Shown piece after piece: positions 1 through 8,169 of a stretch of DNA of 38,387 nt (its first letter is position 1; the number at the start of each line of letters is the position of its first letter). The notes beneath the pieces are model-generated. The model was given only the letters and a program-made list of their open reading frames with translations, searched no databases and was not told where the DNA came from. The translations under genes were made by a program, and so were the position numbers. The DNA lies in contig CADBYC010000018.1 in NCBI GenBank assembly GCA_902798755.1, positions 1 to 38,387 on the forward strand, read 5' to 3'. The stretch comes from an uncultured Ruminococcus sp. Its GTDB lineage: Bacteria > Bacillota > Clostridia > Oscillospirales > Acutalibacteraceae.

Positions 1-75
1 GGAGACGCAGACAGGCTGGCGCCTGTCAAGGAGCCCAACAAAGCTATACGAAATATAGCGCAATAGATGATATAG
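1..75. repeat. Dispersed hairpin repeat, copy 1 (cut by window edge)
   Basis: Bases 12-30 are identical to 26427-26445. Both copies continue through a related segment into one arm of a hairpin and end in the same GCAATAGAT. The right arm here (43-60) differs from the right arm of the second copy, so the core is conserved while the arms vary. The left arm lies outside the window. It could be a MITE-like element or a structured RNA; I do not recognise a named family. Confidence 0.6.
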
Positions 76-203
76 GTTTTTATTAAGGATTAGTATAAGT
101 CATATTTTCCCTATCATATCAAATTGCCGTTGATTTGTCCATGCCTGAAAAAGAATTCGGCGATAAAACAGCGGTATGACCCGCGACACAACGACCGATT
201 CGG

Positions 204-232
204 TTGCTATTCTCCGAAAGCTATGGTAAAAT
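204..232 (+). promoter_or_regulatory. Sigma-A promoter of the carboxylesterase gene
   Basis: TTGCTA (204-209) and TAAAAT (227-232) are separated by 17 bases, 44 bases before the ATG at 277. The spacing and hexamers fit a housekeeping promoter. Confidence 0.6.
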
Positions 233-276
233 GAGGTCGTCAAATACGACGGAACTCGCATTTGGGAAGTGACGAC

Positions 277-2058
277 ATGAAAATCAAAAAAAACATCTTC
301 GTGATACTCTCGGCGCTGATATTCGCGATCATGCTCGCGGTATTGGAGCTGAACAAAAACACGGTATGGGGCTTTGTGCTGCTCCTGCTCGTGACAGCGG
401 GCTTTTACACGGCGCACCGCTTCATCGTCAAGAGAAAGAACAAGTGGTATCTGAGGCTCTGTGTATGGCTTGCGTGGCTCTCACTGTTCTGCGGGGTGTT
501 GTTCCTCACATGGCCGCCCGTGCAGGCTGTCCCCGCCGTCAGCGTAAAGAATCCCGAAAAGACGGAGATCATCACGCTCTCTCAGGGAGATTTGCAGGGC
601 GTGTACAACGCCGACAAGAGCGTAGAGGTGTTCGCGGGTATCCCCTACGCCAAGCCGCCCGTCGGAGAGCTGAGATGGAAGGAGCCGCAGGACGCTGAGC
701 CGTGGGAGGGCGTACTGCTCGCCGACCGCTTCGCACCGATGGGCATGCAGCCGAGGAACCTGCCGATCTACTACTCGCTCGCGCAGATCATCGGCTATCA
801 CGACTATAAAATCACCCTCGATGATAATTACACGGAACCTGTCAGCGAGGACTCCCTCTACCTGAATATCCGCAAGCCCGCGGGAAAACTCAGCAAAGCG
901 CCCGTGCTGGTCTACGTTCACGGCGGGTCGCTGCAGACAGGTCAGCCGTGGTACGCGGACTACAGCGGCGAGGGACTCGCCAAAGAGGGCGTGATTACCG
1001 TCAATATGGGCTATCGGCTGGGCATCTTCGGCTACTTTGCGGACGAGGAGCTCGCCGCCGAATCGGCAAACGGCACGACGGGCAACTACGGCATGCTCGA
1101 CCAGATCAAGGCGCTCGAATGGGTGCGCGATAATATCAGCGCCTTTGGCGGCGACCCCGACAACGTCACCCTCGCGGGCGAATCGGCAGGCGCGGCGAGC
1201 GTGAGCGCCCTGTGCACCTCTCCGCTTGCAAAGGGGCTGTTCCGCCGCGTGATCTTGGAAAGCTCCACCACCGCGTCCGTACACCCGCCGCACTCCTTCC
1301 GCACCCTCGACGAAGCACTCGAAACGGGCAAGGCGACCAAGGAGAAGCTCGGCTGTTCCACTGTTGCCGAGCTGCGCGCCCTCAGCGCCGAACAGCTCGT
1401 GGATGAAGCGCAGGTGCACCACCACATGACCGTGGACGGCTACGCGCTGACCGAGACACCTTACGAATCCTATCAAAAGGGTATACACAATGAAGAAGCG
1501 ATCCTGCACGGCTACAATGAGGAGGAAAGCGCGGCGTTCATCATGTTTGACCGCGCGAATATAAAAAACTATGAGCAGAAGATACGCGCGTACTTCGGCG
1601 AATACTCCGACGACCTGTTGAAGCTCTATCCCGCTTCTACCGATGAAGAAGCCGACCTGTACTGGGCAGAGATCTACGGCGCGGTATTCTTCGACTATCC
1701 GCACTACTGTCTCAACCGCCTTGCCGCACAGAACGATATCCCTGTCTATGAATACCTTTTTGCCAAAAAGAACGGCAGGATCGGCAACTGGCACAGCGGC
1801 GAGGAGGTGTACAGCTACGGCAATATCCCCGACGATTCCACCCTCTACGACAGCCGCGACCGCGAGCTGAGCGCCCAGATGCTCGGCTACTGGAAGAGCT
1901 TCTCAGAGAACGGCGACCCCAACGCGGGCGGTCTGCCCGAATGGAAAGAAAACCGCGGCAGTGACAGCGTGATGTACTTCGGCGATACGACCGAGATGAT
2001 GTCGGAGAGAGAACACGCCCTGTTTGAGATCCTCGACAAATTCGACGGCTGGAAATAG
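277..2058 (+). CDS. Membrane-anchored type B carboxylesterase
   Basis: This is a serine hydrolase of the carboxylesterase/PnbA family, which cleaves carboxylic esters; the substrate is unknown. The N-terminus has three hydrophobic segments (roughly residues 5-23, 30-45 and 62-78), so the catalytic domain should be membrane-tethered and probably extracytoplasmic. The oxyanion-hole motif HGGSLQTG is followed by the nucleophile elbow GESAG (Ser about 303). The acidic residue is likely in GYNEEES and the histidine in HSGEEV near the C-terminus. The ATG at 277 is preferred over an in-frame TTG at 262 because a GGGAAG ribosome site lies 7 bases before it. It appears to be a single-gene unit with its own promoter and terminator. 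Three membrane segments before an esterase domain is more than the usual secreted form has. Confidence 0.9.
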   Translation: MKIKKNIFVILSALIFAIMLAVLELNKNTVWGFVLLLLVTAGFYTAHRFIVKRKNKWYLRLCVWLAWLSLFCGVLFLTWPPVQAVPAVSVKNPEKTEIITLSQGDLQGVYNADKSVEVFAGIPYAKPPVGELRWKEPQDAEPWEGVLLADRFAPMGMQPRNLPIYYSLAQIIGYHDYKITLDDNYTEPVSEDSLYLNIRKPAGKLSKAPVLVYVHGGSLQTGQPWYADYSGEGLAKEGVITVNMGYRLGIFGYFADEELAAESANGTTGNYGMLDQIKALEWVRDNISAFGGDPDNVTLAGESAGAASVSALCTSPLAKGLFRRVILESSTTASVHPPHSFRTLDEALETGKATKEKLGCSTVAELRALSAEQLVDEAQVHHHMTVDGYALTETPYESYQKGIHNEEAILHGYNEEESAAFIMFDRANIKNYEQKIRAYFGEYSDDLLKLYPASTDEEADLYWAEIYGAVFFDYPHYCLNRLAAQNDIPVYEYLFAKKNGRIGNWHSGEEVYSYGNIPDDSTLYDSRDRELSAQMLGYWKSFSENGDPNAGGLPEWKENRGSDSVMYFGDTTEMMSEREHALFEILDKFDGWK

Positions 2059-2099
2059 CGTATCTTTTCGGCACGGTCAATTTCATAATACACAAAGAA

Positions 2100-2137
2100 A
2101 CGGTCAGGCAAAATCCATGCCTGACCGTTATTTATTT
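2100..2137. terminator. Bidirectional intrinsic terminator
   Basis: ACGGTCAGGC (2100-2109) pairs perfectly with GCCTGACCGT (2119-2128) and is followed by TATTTATTT. The minus strand ends in a T-rich tract as well. It separates two convergent genes. Confidence 0.85.
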
Positions 2138-2145
2138 CAGAGAGT

Positions 2146-3897
2146 TCACTTCAAGAGAGAAAGCGTTTTTTGCAGAATGATCTCGTAAGGCTTCCTGTTC
2201 ATCAGACGTTCCTTGGTCTGAGCGGAGAGCTTGACGGAATCGGTGATGATCGCATCGGCTTCGCTTGTCAGGAATTCCTCGATATCGTCCTCGTCGTTGA
2301 CCGTCCAGACGATCAGCTTCTTGCCCTTTGCATGGACGGCGGCGATGGTGTCGTCGGTGGCGATCTCTTCCTCCAGCGCCAGATAATCAAAGGGGGTATC
2401 CTCGATCTGACCGAAGGAGATGAACGCGAGATAGCCCGTCTGCATCTCGGGATATTTCTGCTCGATATATTCGAGGACGTCGAGCTTGAGCGAGATCAGT
2501 ACCGCCTGATCCTGCATGCCCTTTTCCTTGATGATCCTCACGGCGTCGTCCGCCATCTGCTCGTCGGCGGTCTCGCCCTTGAGCTCGACAAAGAGGATTA
2601 CCTTGTCCTTTGACGCGTCGAGCATTTCTTCAAGGGTCGGTACAGGCTCGCCGTCTACGCTCAGCTCTTTGACTTCGCTCAGCGTCATTTCAGAGGGCTT
2701 TTTGCTGACGCCCGCCACGCGCTCAAAATCAGCGTCGTGGTTGACAACATAGTAGCCGTCCGAGGTGCGCTGGATATCGATCTCACAGCCCTTCGCGCCC
2801 AGCTCATAGGCGACGTCGATACCCTTGACGGTGTTCTCGGGCGCTTCTACGCCGCCCGCGCGGTGACCGATGATCTCAGCGTCGATCTTTGAGGGGAAAA
2901 GGATATCAAAGAAGGTCGTGCCGCCGATCGAGAGCACGATACACAATACGACGACCAGCGCCGTGACCGTGATCATGACGGGGTGGTGCTTCTTCTCGCG
3001 CTTCTCATAAGTCCACTCGCCCTCGCTCGCGTACTTTTTGTACAGCATCGTCAGCTTGATGATCACGAACGACACCGTCTCCAGCATGGTGAACAGGACT
3101 GCGACCGTGAGCAGCAGGCTGAAGAAAACATTCAGGAAGTTCAGCACCGACTCAGCCATCGGGATAAGCTGGACAATGAACAAAGGCAGGAAGAAAACGA
3201 GCACGATCAGCGCCGCCGCCAGCAGCGACAGCACCGAATAGCAGATCACTTCAAAGAGGAAGTTCTTCCAGTTCTTTGCGACGAGCTTGCGGGAGTTGAC
3301 GCTCGCTTCTTTCATGGTCATGCCGTCCGTCAGCGCGCCGTGCAGGATAAAGCAGTAAACAAGCGCCACGATCATCAAAAACACCATGACGATGATATAG
3401 CCCGTCATGAACAGCGGGGTCGCCTGAATGACCGACATGATAAAGCGCGGGATATAGAACGTGCCGGTCAGCGAGATCGAGAAGCCCAGCCCCAGTATCG
3501 GCGCGAGGATCGCCGCGTAAATGACGATCACCAGACCGCGGAGACTCAGGTACTTTCTAAGCCCCGCAAAGCCCTCTTTGATACAGCGCCACACGGACGG
3601 AGTGTCGCCGTCGAGCAGCCTTGAGCAGTAGATCACCAAGGCGTTCAGCTCGACCGCTACATAGCAGAGCACCATCAACAGCGTCAACAGGATCATCACA
3701 TAGCCCTGCCAGTGGGTGAACAAAAAGCCCAGATCGCCGCTGGTGACAGCCGCCTTGCCCGACAACCCTAACAGCAGGCTGCACAAAAGCGACACGCCGA
3801 GCGTCACGGGCGCGAGCACCAACAGCGAGATCGCCTGGAACTTGAGCAACTGCGGGATCGCCTGATAAAACGGCAGGATACGGTTTTTCAATTTCAT
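2146..3897 (-). CDS. Membrane glycerophosphodiester phosphodiesterase
   Basis: GDPD enzymes hydrolyse glycerophosphodiesters to glycerol-3-phosphate and an alcohol. The N-terminal half (residues 1 to about 325) has around eight hydrophobic helices, matching the membrane domain found on some Firmicutes GDPDs. The C-terminal half is a GDPD TIM barrel. Its first catalytic motif is GHRAGGVEAPENT (His-Arg and Glu-Asn), followed by EIDIQRTSDGYYVVNHD (Glu, Asp and the second His), so the active site looks intact. The product is 583 residues, normal for this fused type. A GAGGTG ribosome site lies just before the ATG. The gene lies 104 bases after a DUF308 gene but a terminator separates them. The substrate may be lipid-derived or teichoic-acid-derived; the sequence does not decide this. 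Confidence 0.93.
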   Translation of the reverse strand: MKLKNRILPFYQAIPQLLKFQAISLLVLAPVTLGVSLLCSLLLGLSGKAAVTSGDLGFLFTHWQGYVMILLTLLMVLCYVAVELNALVIYCSRLLDGDTPSVWRCIKEGFAGLRKYLSLRGLVIVIYAAILAPILGLGFSISLTGTFYIPRFIMSVIQATPLFMTGYIIVMVFLMIVALVYCFILHGALTDGMTMKEASVNSRKLVAKNWKNFLFEVICYSVLSLLAAALIVLVFFLPLFIVQLIPMAESVLNFLNVFFSLLLTVAVLFTMLETVSFVIIKLTMLYKKYASEGEWTYEKREKKHHPVMITVTALVVVLCIVLSIGGTTFFDILFPSKIDAEIIGHRAGGVEAPENTVKGIDVAYELGAKGCEIDIQRTSDGYYVVNHDADFERVAGVSKKPSEMTLSEVKELSVDGEPVPTLEEMLDASKDKVILFVELKGETADEQMADDAVRIIKEKGMQDQAVLISLKLDVLEYIEQKYPEMQTGYLAFISFGQIEDTPFDYLALEEEIATDDTIAAVHAKGKKLIVWTVNDEDDIEEFLTSEADAIITDSVKLSAQTKERLMNRKPYEIILQKTLSLLK

Positions 3898-3953
3898 AAC
3901 AACACCTCATACAAAGGCTCGTTTTCAATCGGTAAGAGCCTTTTCATCTATCA

Positions 3954-3985
3954 TAAACAAAACCCTGTACCCGACGGATACAGGG
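3954..3985 (-). terminator. Intrinsic terminator after the DUF308 gene
   Basis: On the minus strand CCCTGTA (from 3985) pairs with TACAGGG and is followed by TTTTGTTT. It lies directly after the DUF308 stop codon. Confidence 0.75.
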
Positions 3986-4001
3986 CAGTGCAGGCTGATT
4001 A

Positions 4002-4505
4002 TCAATCGTTCGCGACGCCGGTGATCAGCATGGTGATACCGGTCTCGATGAAGAAAATACTGATCAGGACGCCGATCGAGATCGCCATGAACATCGGCTG
4101 GAAGAAAGAGAACAAGCCGACCAGGATCGCGAGGATACCGAAGATCAGCTCGGCGACCCACACCTTGGAGCCGCTCTTCTTCAGCATGACAGCGGCATAG
4201 ATGGTGACGATACCCATCAGGATGAACCACGCGGCGGTCAGATACAGCAGGAGACTGTCGGAAAGGAGCATCATCGACGGGAAGAACAGCACGACTACGC
4301 CGAAGATCACGCTCAGGATACTGAACGCGAAATTCACGCCGAACTTCTTGTTCGCGATGGCTCTGACGATACCGAACACACCGTAGACCAGCACGAGGAT
4401 CACGATGAAGTAGCCGGCGCTCATGAAGGTGAGCAGCGGGGTGAACAGGCAGGAGAAGCCGCACATCATCATCAGGATACCTAAAATAATGAATAATACT
4501 GACAT
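4002..4505 (-). CDS. DUF308/HdeD-like six-helix membrane protein
   Basis: The 167-residue protein is almost wholly hydrophobic with about six transmembrane helices in pairs, the pattern of the HdeD/DUF308 family. The family is linked to acid resistance in enterobacteria, but its molecular function in clostridia is unknown. The ATG is preceded by GAGGTG at a 5-base spacing. The gene is followed by its own terminator and looks monocistronic. No charged catalytic residues were seen, so an enzymatic role is unlikely. Confidence 0.85.
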   Translation of the reverse strand: MSVLFIILGILMMMCGFSCLFTPLLTFMSAGYFIVILVLVYGVFGIVRAIANKKFGVNFAFSILSVIFGVVVLFFPSMMLLSDSLLLYLTAAWFILMGIVTIYAAVMLKKSGSKVWVAELIFGILAILVGLFSFFQPMFMAISIGVLISIFFIETGITMLITGVAND

Positions 4506-4670
4506 AAAAACACCTCTTTTTATTGAGATTTCTCATTCAGCTGACAAAGCCCGACCCGCCGCAAACGGACAGCCGAACCCTCTCAGCCGATATTTCCCTT
4601 TTATTCTACAATTAAATCGCTGTCAAGTCAATATCCGTTTGCAATAATATCGGGACAAAACCTCACGCCT

Positions 4671-5663
4671 TTACAAATCCGTGAGCTTGTTGAAGGTATC
4701 GCCGATATCGCCGTCGATGCACAGCGACTGCACGGCGATCTCTTCGGGGCAATCCGCCTGTCCGAAGTTCAGGCAGGCATAGGTCGCCTTTTCATTCGCG
4801 AGCGTCATCTGCCAGAATGGATACTTGATGATGACAGGGGTATTCGCGCCTACGCCGAGCTCGAGATACAACACGCGGTCATGCTCGTGCTTTTTGAGAA
4901 AGTCATAGTACCGCGCCGAGGCTCTGTGCCAGCCCTCGTCCTCGACAAAGCTGTCGTCACTGCGCAGGTTCATCACCACATCGGAGCCGTTGTCGGGGCA
5001 CTTCGGGATCAGCTCTGAGGGGATACGCATTTTGATGTTTTTGTCCTCAGGCACTTGGAACACGCCGCTTTCATCCCTGACAAAGCCCTGCGCTTCCATC
5101 GCCTTAACCACCCATGCTTCATTGTCATAGGTCTTTTGCACTTTGCGGTCGGTCGACTGGAACAGTCCGTAGTCGCCCTGCGTATAGAACAGGCGGCTTT
5201 TGTCAAAGCCCGCGCGCTGAAATCGGTGATCGACGTTTGTCGTAATGACGAAGTACTCCTTGTCCCCCACCAGCTTCAACAGCTCCTCATAAACAGGCTT
5301 CGGCGAATCGACATAGCGGTTGAAGTAGATATGCCGCGCCCACCACGCCCAGCGGGTCTCGTCATCGGGGAACGGATAGAAGCCGCCCGAATACATATCC
5401 TTGATACCGAAACGGCGGCTGAAATCGAAGAAGTACCGCTCAAAGCGCTCGCCGCTGTAGACAAACCCCGCGGAGGTACTCAGTCCCGCGCCCGCGCCGA
5501 TCACGATCGCGTCAGCTTCATTGATCTCACGTTTGAGCCGTTCGAGCTGTTCTTCCTGTGTGCCGGACCCATAGGAAACATGGCTGAACACGCGCAGCGC
5601 GTCGAGTCCCTTTCGGATCGTTTCCTGATAGCCGTTCGGCAGATAATCGTAGTTTTTCATCAT
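4671..5663 (-). CDS. Class M-like sirtuin (SIR2-family ADP-ribosyltransferase)
   Basis: The Rossmann start GAGAGLSTSAG and the ITTNVDHRFQRAGF motif (Asn and Asp for NAD binding) place this 330-residue protein in the SIR2 superfamily. The usual catalytic histidine motif is replaced by YTQGDYG, with Gln at the His position. In the SirTM (class M) sirtuins of Staphylococcus and Streptococcus this substitution accompanies protein ADP-ribosylation rather than deacetylation. The structural zinc cysteines are not clearly complete; one is visible in PKCPDN. The segment NLRSDDSFVEDEGW is also typical of this subgroup. Usual SirTM neighbours (macrodomain, GcvH-L, LplA2) are absent. Its start overlaps the LRR gene stop by 4 bases, so it is the last gene of the Rrf2 operon. 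A transferase function is inferred, not shown. Confidence 0.85.
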   Translation of the reverse strand: MMKNYDYLPNGYQETIRKGLDALRVFSHVSYGSGTQEEQLERLKREINEADAIVIGAGAGLSTSAGFVYSGERFERYFFDFSRRFGIKDMYSGGFYPFPDDETRWAWWARHIYFNRYVDSPKPVYEELLKLVGDKEYFVITTNVDHRFQRAGFDKSRLFYTQGDYGLFQSTDRKVQKTYDNEAWVVKAMEAQGFVRDESGVFQVPEDKNIKMRIPSELIPKCPDNGSDVVMNLRSDDSFVEDEGWHRASARYYDFLKKHEHDRVLYLELGVGANTPVIIKYPFWQMTLANEKATYACLNFGQADCPEEIAVQSLCIDGDIGDTFNKLTDL

Positions 5664-6157
5664 GTGTTCAGCTCCTTTGTATCGAATGCTCTTTCACTGA
5701 CCTCGACGATCTCATTTTTGATAAGCTCCTCAAAGCTGTCGCACCCTGAGAACACCCAAGCGTATATTTTCTTCAAGCCCTTGCCGCAGGTGATTTTTCT
5801 GAGGTTCTTGCAATCCTTGAACGCGAACGGCGGGAGGGTGACGAGCTTATCGGGCAGGGTGATCTCTTCGATACCGCACCTGACAAAGGTGTAGCCCCAT
5901 AAGCACTCAAGATCGGCGGGCAGGTCGATACTGCGCAGATTCACACACCCGTCAAAGACGAACTCGCCTATATCGGTCACGGTATCGGGGATCGACACCG
6001 ATTCGATCTCCGTGTGACCGCTGAACAGCTTGTCGCCGACGATAGTGATGATCCCGCCGCCGTAGGTATCGGGGATCCTGACATTTGCTTCGTCGCCCTG
6101 ATAGCCTACCACGGCGTAGGTGCCGTTGTCGTTAGGTCTGTAGATAAATTCCTGCAT
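5660..6157 (-). CDS. Small BspA-type leucine-rich-repeat protein
   Basis: The protein carries about five LRR_5 (BspA/TpLRR) repeats of the form IPDTVTDIGEFVFDGCVNLRSIDLP. The N-terminal 30 residues are not repetitive. No signal peptide is visible, so it should be cytoplasmic, unlike most secreted BspA proteins. The start at 6157 is chosen because AAAGGAG lies 7 bases upstream; the longer reading frame overlaps the upstream gene. It overlaps the sirtuin gene by 4 bases and begins 1 base after the Rrf2 stop, so the three are translationally coupled. It may present or recognise a substrate for the sirtuin; that is inference from position only. Confidence 0.85.
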   Translation of the reverse strand: MQEFIYRPNDNGTYAVVGYQGDEANVRIPDTYGGGIITIVGDKLFSGHTEIESVSIPDTVTDIGEFVFDGCVNLRSIDLPADLECLWGYTFVRCGIEEITLPDKLVTLPPFAFKDCKNLRKITCGKGLKKIYAWVFSGCDSFEELIKNEIVEVSERAFDTKELNT

Positions 6158-6158
6158 C

Positions 6159-6599
6159 TCAATGCTCCTTTGTGATCTGCTCGCGCACATCTTGTACGAC
6201 GTCGCTGAGTTTTATCTCTTTCATCTCGTTCTCCATCGCCGTCTGCACCTGATCGAGCCGACCGTCTACGGCGGAGTGAATATTCCTGCCCACGGGGCAG
6301 TCGGGACTTGGGTGCTCATGAAAGCGGAACAGCCCCTCGTCCTTGACGCTGTCCACCGCCTTATAGATATCATAAAAGCTGATCTGATCGAGCGGTCTAT
6401 TGAGGGTAACGCCGCTTGCGCCCTGTCGGGTATTGACGATACCCGCTTCTTTGAGCTGAGAGAGCACCCCGCGGACGATGACGGGATTGACCCCTGTGCT
6501 GGCTGAGAGAAAGCCGCTGGTCACCTGATGATCGGGTGAGAAATAGTCGATACAGGTGATGATGTGTACGGCGATGGTGAATCGGCCGGTGATCTGCAT
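6159..6599 (-). CDS. Rrf2-family transcriptional regulator
   Basis: The winged-helix N-terminus (residues 1-60, with LSASTGVNPVIVRGVLSQL as recognition region) and overall length of 146 residues fit the Rrf2 family. The cysteine triad that binds an Fe-S cluster in IscR/NsrR is absent: only one Cys is present (SPDCPVG). It therefore resembles the YwnA-like branch, which senses something else. The second ATG (6599) is preferred because AAAGGA lies 7 bases upstream of it and only 1 base from the first ATG. It heads an operon with an LRR protein and a class M-like sirtuin. A palindrome inside its promoter suggests autorepression. Confidence 0.88.
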   Translation of the reverse strand: MQITGRFTIAVHIITCIDYFSPDHQVTSGFLSASTGVNPVIVRGVLSQLKEAGIVNTRQGASGVTLNRPLDQISFYDIYKAVDSVKDEGLFRFHEHPSPDCPVGRNIHSAVDGRLDQVQTAMENEMKEIKLSDVVQDVREQITKEH

Positions 6600-6628
6600 A
6601 AGCATTTCCTTTCATCTTTTCTGCTTGT

Positions 6629-6679
6629 AATATAACATATGACAAGTTACTTGTCAATAGTTTTATGACAAGTTATACA
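6629..6679 (-). promoter_or_regulatory. Promoter and palindromic operator of the Rrf2 operon
   Basis: On the minus strand TTGACA (6657-6652) and TATATT (6634-6629) are 17 bases apart. The perfect palindrome TGACAAGTTACTTGTCA (6640-6656) overlaps the -35 box and the spacer. A second, weaker TGACAAGTTATACA lies at 6666-6679. A repressor on the palindrome would block RNA polymerase, and Rrf2 itself is the obvious candidate. Confidence 0.8.
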
Positions 6680-6735
6680 ATAAACTTCCGCCGTGCAAGC
6701 GCTAATGTGTCCGCCGTACACTTTACCCTTTTTAA

Positions 6736-6786
6736 TCGGTTGAGATTGCCACAGCTCCTATAGGGCTTCGCAATGACTATTGAATA
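6736..6786. repeat. REP-like intergenic repeat, copy 1
   Basis: The segment shares GAGATTGCCACA, an inner CTCCT...AGG hairpin and TTCGCAATGAC with 30372-30424. This is the general form of the GTCATTGCGA...TGGCAATCTC repeats scattered in many bacterial genomes. It sits just upstream of the dinB promoter. Confidence 0.7.
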
Positions 6787-6796
6787 AAGCGTTCGA

Positions 6797-6825
6797 TTGA
6801 CTCGATCGCGGATTTCTGCTATCCT
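6797..6825 (+). promoter_or_regulatory. Promoter of dinB
   Basis: TTGACT (6797-6802) and TATCCT (6820-6825) are 17 bases apart, 22 bases before the start codon. I see no LexA box of the Gram-positive form GAAC-N4-GTTC nearby. Confidence 0.6.
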
Positions 6826-6847
6826 GTAGAGGAAAGGGGGCGATAGA

Positions 6848-8077
6848 ATGGATCAGATCATCATACACGTGGATATGGACGCCTTCTACGCCTCTGTCGA
6901 GATGCGGGACGACCCCTCTCTGCGCGGCAAGCCGCTGATCATCGGCTCGATGCCGAACGAGCGCGGGGTGGTGGCGACGTGCAGCTATGAAGCGCGCAAG
7001 TACGGTATCCACTCCGCCATGAACATCAAAGAGGCCTACCGCCGCTGTCCGAACGGTATCTATATGCACCCCAATTTCGACAAATACAAGGCGGTGTCGG
7101 CACAGCTGCACGAGATCTGGAGCGCCTACGCGACCGCTTCGGAGTACATTGCGCTGGACGAAGCCTATCTCGACGTGACGGAGCAGGCAAAGGACTTTGA
7201 CGGCGCGCGAAACATCGCCCGCACCATCAAACAGCGCACGCGCGACGAGGTAGGGCTGAGCTGTTCAGTCGGGGTCGCCTACTCCAAGACCGCCGCCAAG
7301 ACCGCCAGCGAGGAGAAGAAGCCCGACGGCTACTTTGAGATACCCGACCCGCAGGCGTTCATCGAGCTGATGATCGACCGCGACGTGCGCGCCCTGTACA
7401 CGGTAGGCTCCAAGACCGCCGAAAAGCTCCATCTGAGCGGGATACACACCGTCCGCGATATACAGGAACAGCAGGACACGGTGATCCGCCTGCTGGGCAA
7501 GCAGGGCTACTGGCTGACGCGGCTGGCGTTCGGCGTTGACGACCGCAAGGTGGAGCCGTATTCGCCGCAAAACGCGAAATCCATCAGCCGCGAGCTGACC
7601 TTTCAGGAGGACGTTGACAATGTAGAATTGCTCAGGGATGTGCTCTTTCTGCTGTCCTTATGCGTCGAGCACCGCGCCAAGCGCTACGGGCTGTACGGCA
7701 GGGGCGTGACCCTCAAGATCACCTTCGCGGATATGAAAAGTATCTCGCGCTCCAAGGCGACCGCAACGAGCGACTCCGCCCTCGAGATCTACCGCGAGGC
7801 GGTACAGCTATTAGAGCAGGTGCCGCGCCGCCCGATACGGCTCATCGGCGCGGGTATCTACAACCTGACGACGGAATATGAGCGGCAATTGAGCTTTGAG
7901 GATTACCTCATCGACAACAAAAGCGCACAGCAAGCCGAGATGAAAGCGATCTTCGGTCGGCTTCAAAAGCGATACGGGCTGGACTTTGAGAGACACCTCG
8001 AGGATATCTACCGCTGGGACACCCTGCACAAAACGGCGGAATACATGCGCAGGCACTTTCCGCGGGATATCGGCTAA
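6848..8077 (+). CDS. dinB: DNA polymerase IV (Y-family translesion polymerase)
   Basis: Error-prone polymerase that extends past lesions. The first metal motif is HVDMDAFYASVE (residues 6-17) and the second is YIALDEAYLDVT, with the Asp-Glu pair intact. The thumb HhH region (LYTVGSKTAEKLHLSGI) and the little-finger domain (residues about 240-350) follow. At 409 residues it is slightly longer than E. coli DinB because of a C-terminal extension. The C-terminus lacks an obvious QLSLF-type clamp-binding peptide, although RQLSFEDYL near residue 350 resembles an internal clamp motif. The ribosome site AAAGGGGG precedes the ATG. It is monocistronic, ending in a terminator. Confidence 0.95.
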   Translation: MDQIIIHVDMDAFYASVEMRDDPSLRGKPLIIGSMPNERGVVATCSYEARKYGIHSAMNIKEAYRRCPNGIYMHPNFDKYKAVSAQLHEIWSAYATASEYIALDEAYLDVTEQAKDFDGARNIARTIKQRTRDEVGLSCSVGVAYSKTAAKTASEEKKPDGYFEIPDPQAFIELMIDRDVRALYTVGSKTAEKLHLSGIHTVRDIQEQQDTVIRLLGKQGYWLTRLAFGVDDRKVEPYSPQNAKSISRELTFQEDVDNVELLRDVLFLLSLCVEHRAKRYGLYGRGVTLKITFADMKSISRSKATATSDSALEIYREAVQLLEQVPRRPIRLIGAGIYNLTTEYERQLSFEDYLIDNKSAQQAEMKAIFGRLQKRYGLDFERHLEDIYRWDTLHKTAEYMRRHFPRDIG

Positions 8078-8107
8078 GCATTCAATATTGACTCAACATA
8101 AAACAAG

Positions 8108-8140
8108 GTCAGGCACGACGCACCGTCAGCCTGACTTTTT
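8108..8140 (+). terminator. Intrinsic terminator of dinB
   Basis: GTCAGGC (8108-8114) pairs with GCCTGAC (8129-8135), followed by TTTTT. It separates dinB from a convergent gene. Confidence 0.8.
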
Positions 8141-8169
8141 CATTATATATTATACTTTCCGCGCACGGG

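Noticed and set aside
481-1794. 437-residue minus-strand open frame
   Set aside because: It is the shadow of the carboxylesterase in GC-rich DNA; composition is Arg/Val/Ala-biased and no motif is present.
6159-6599. Fe-S sensing by the Rrf2 regulator
   Set aside because: Only one Cys is present where IscR/NsrR relatives have three.
6790-6847. LexA/SOS box before dinB
   Set aside because: No GAAC-N4-GTTC type palindrome was found in the promoter region.
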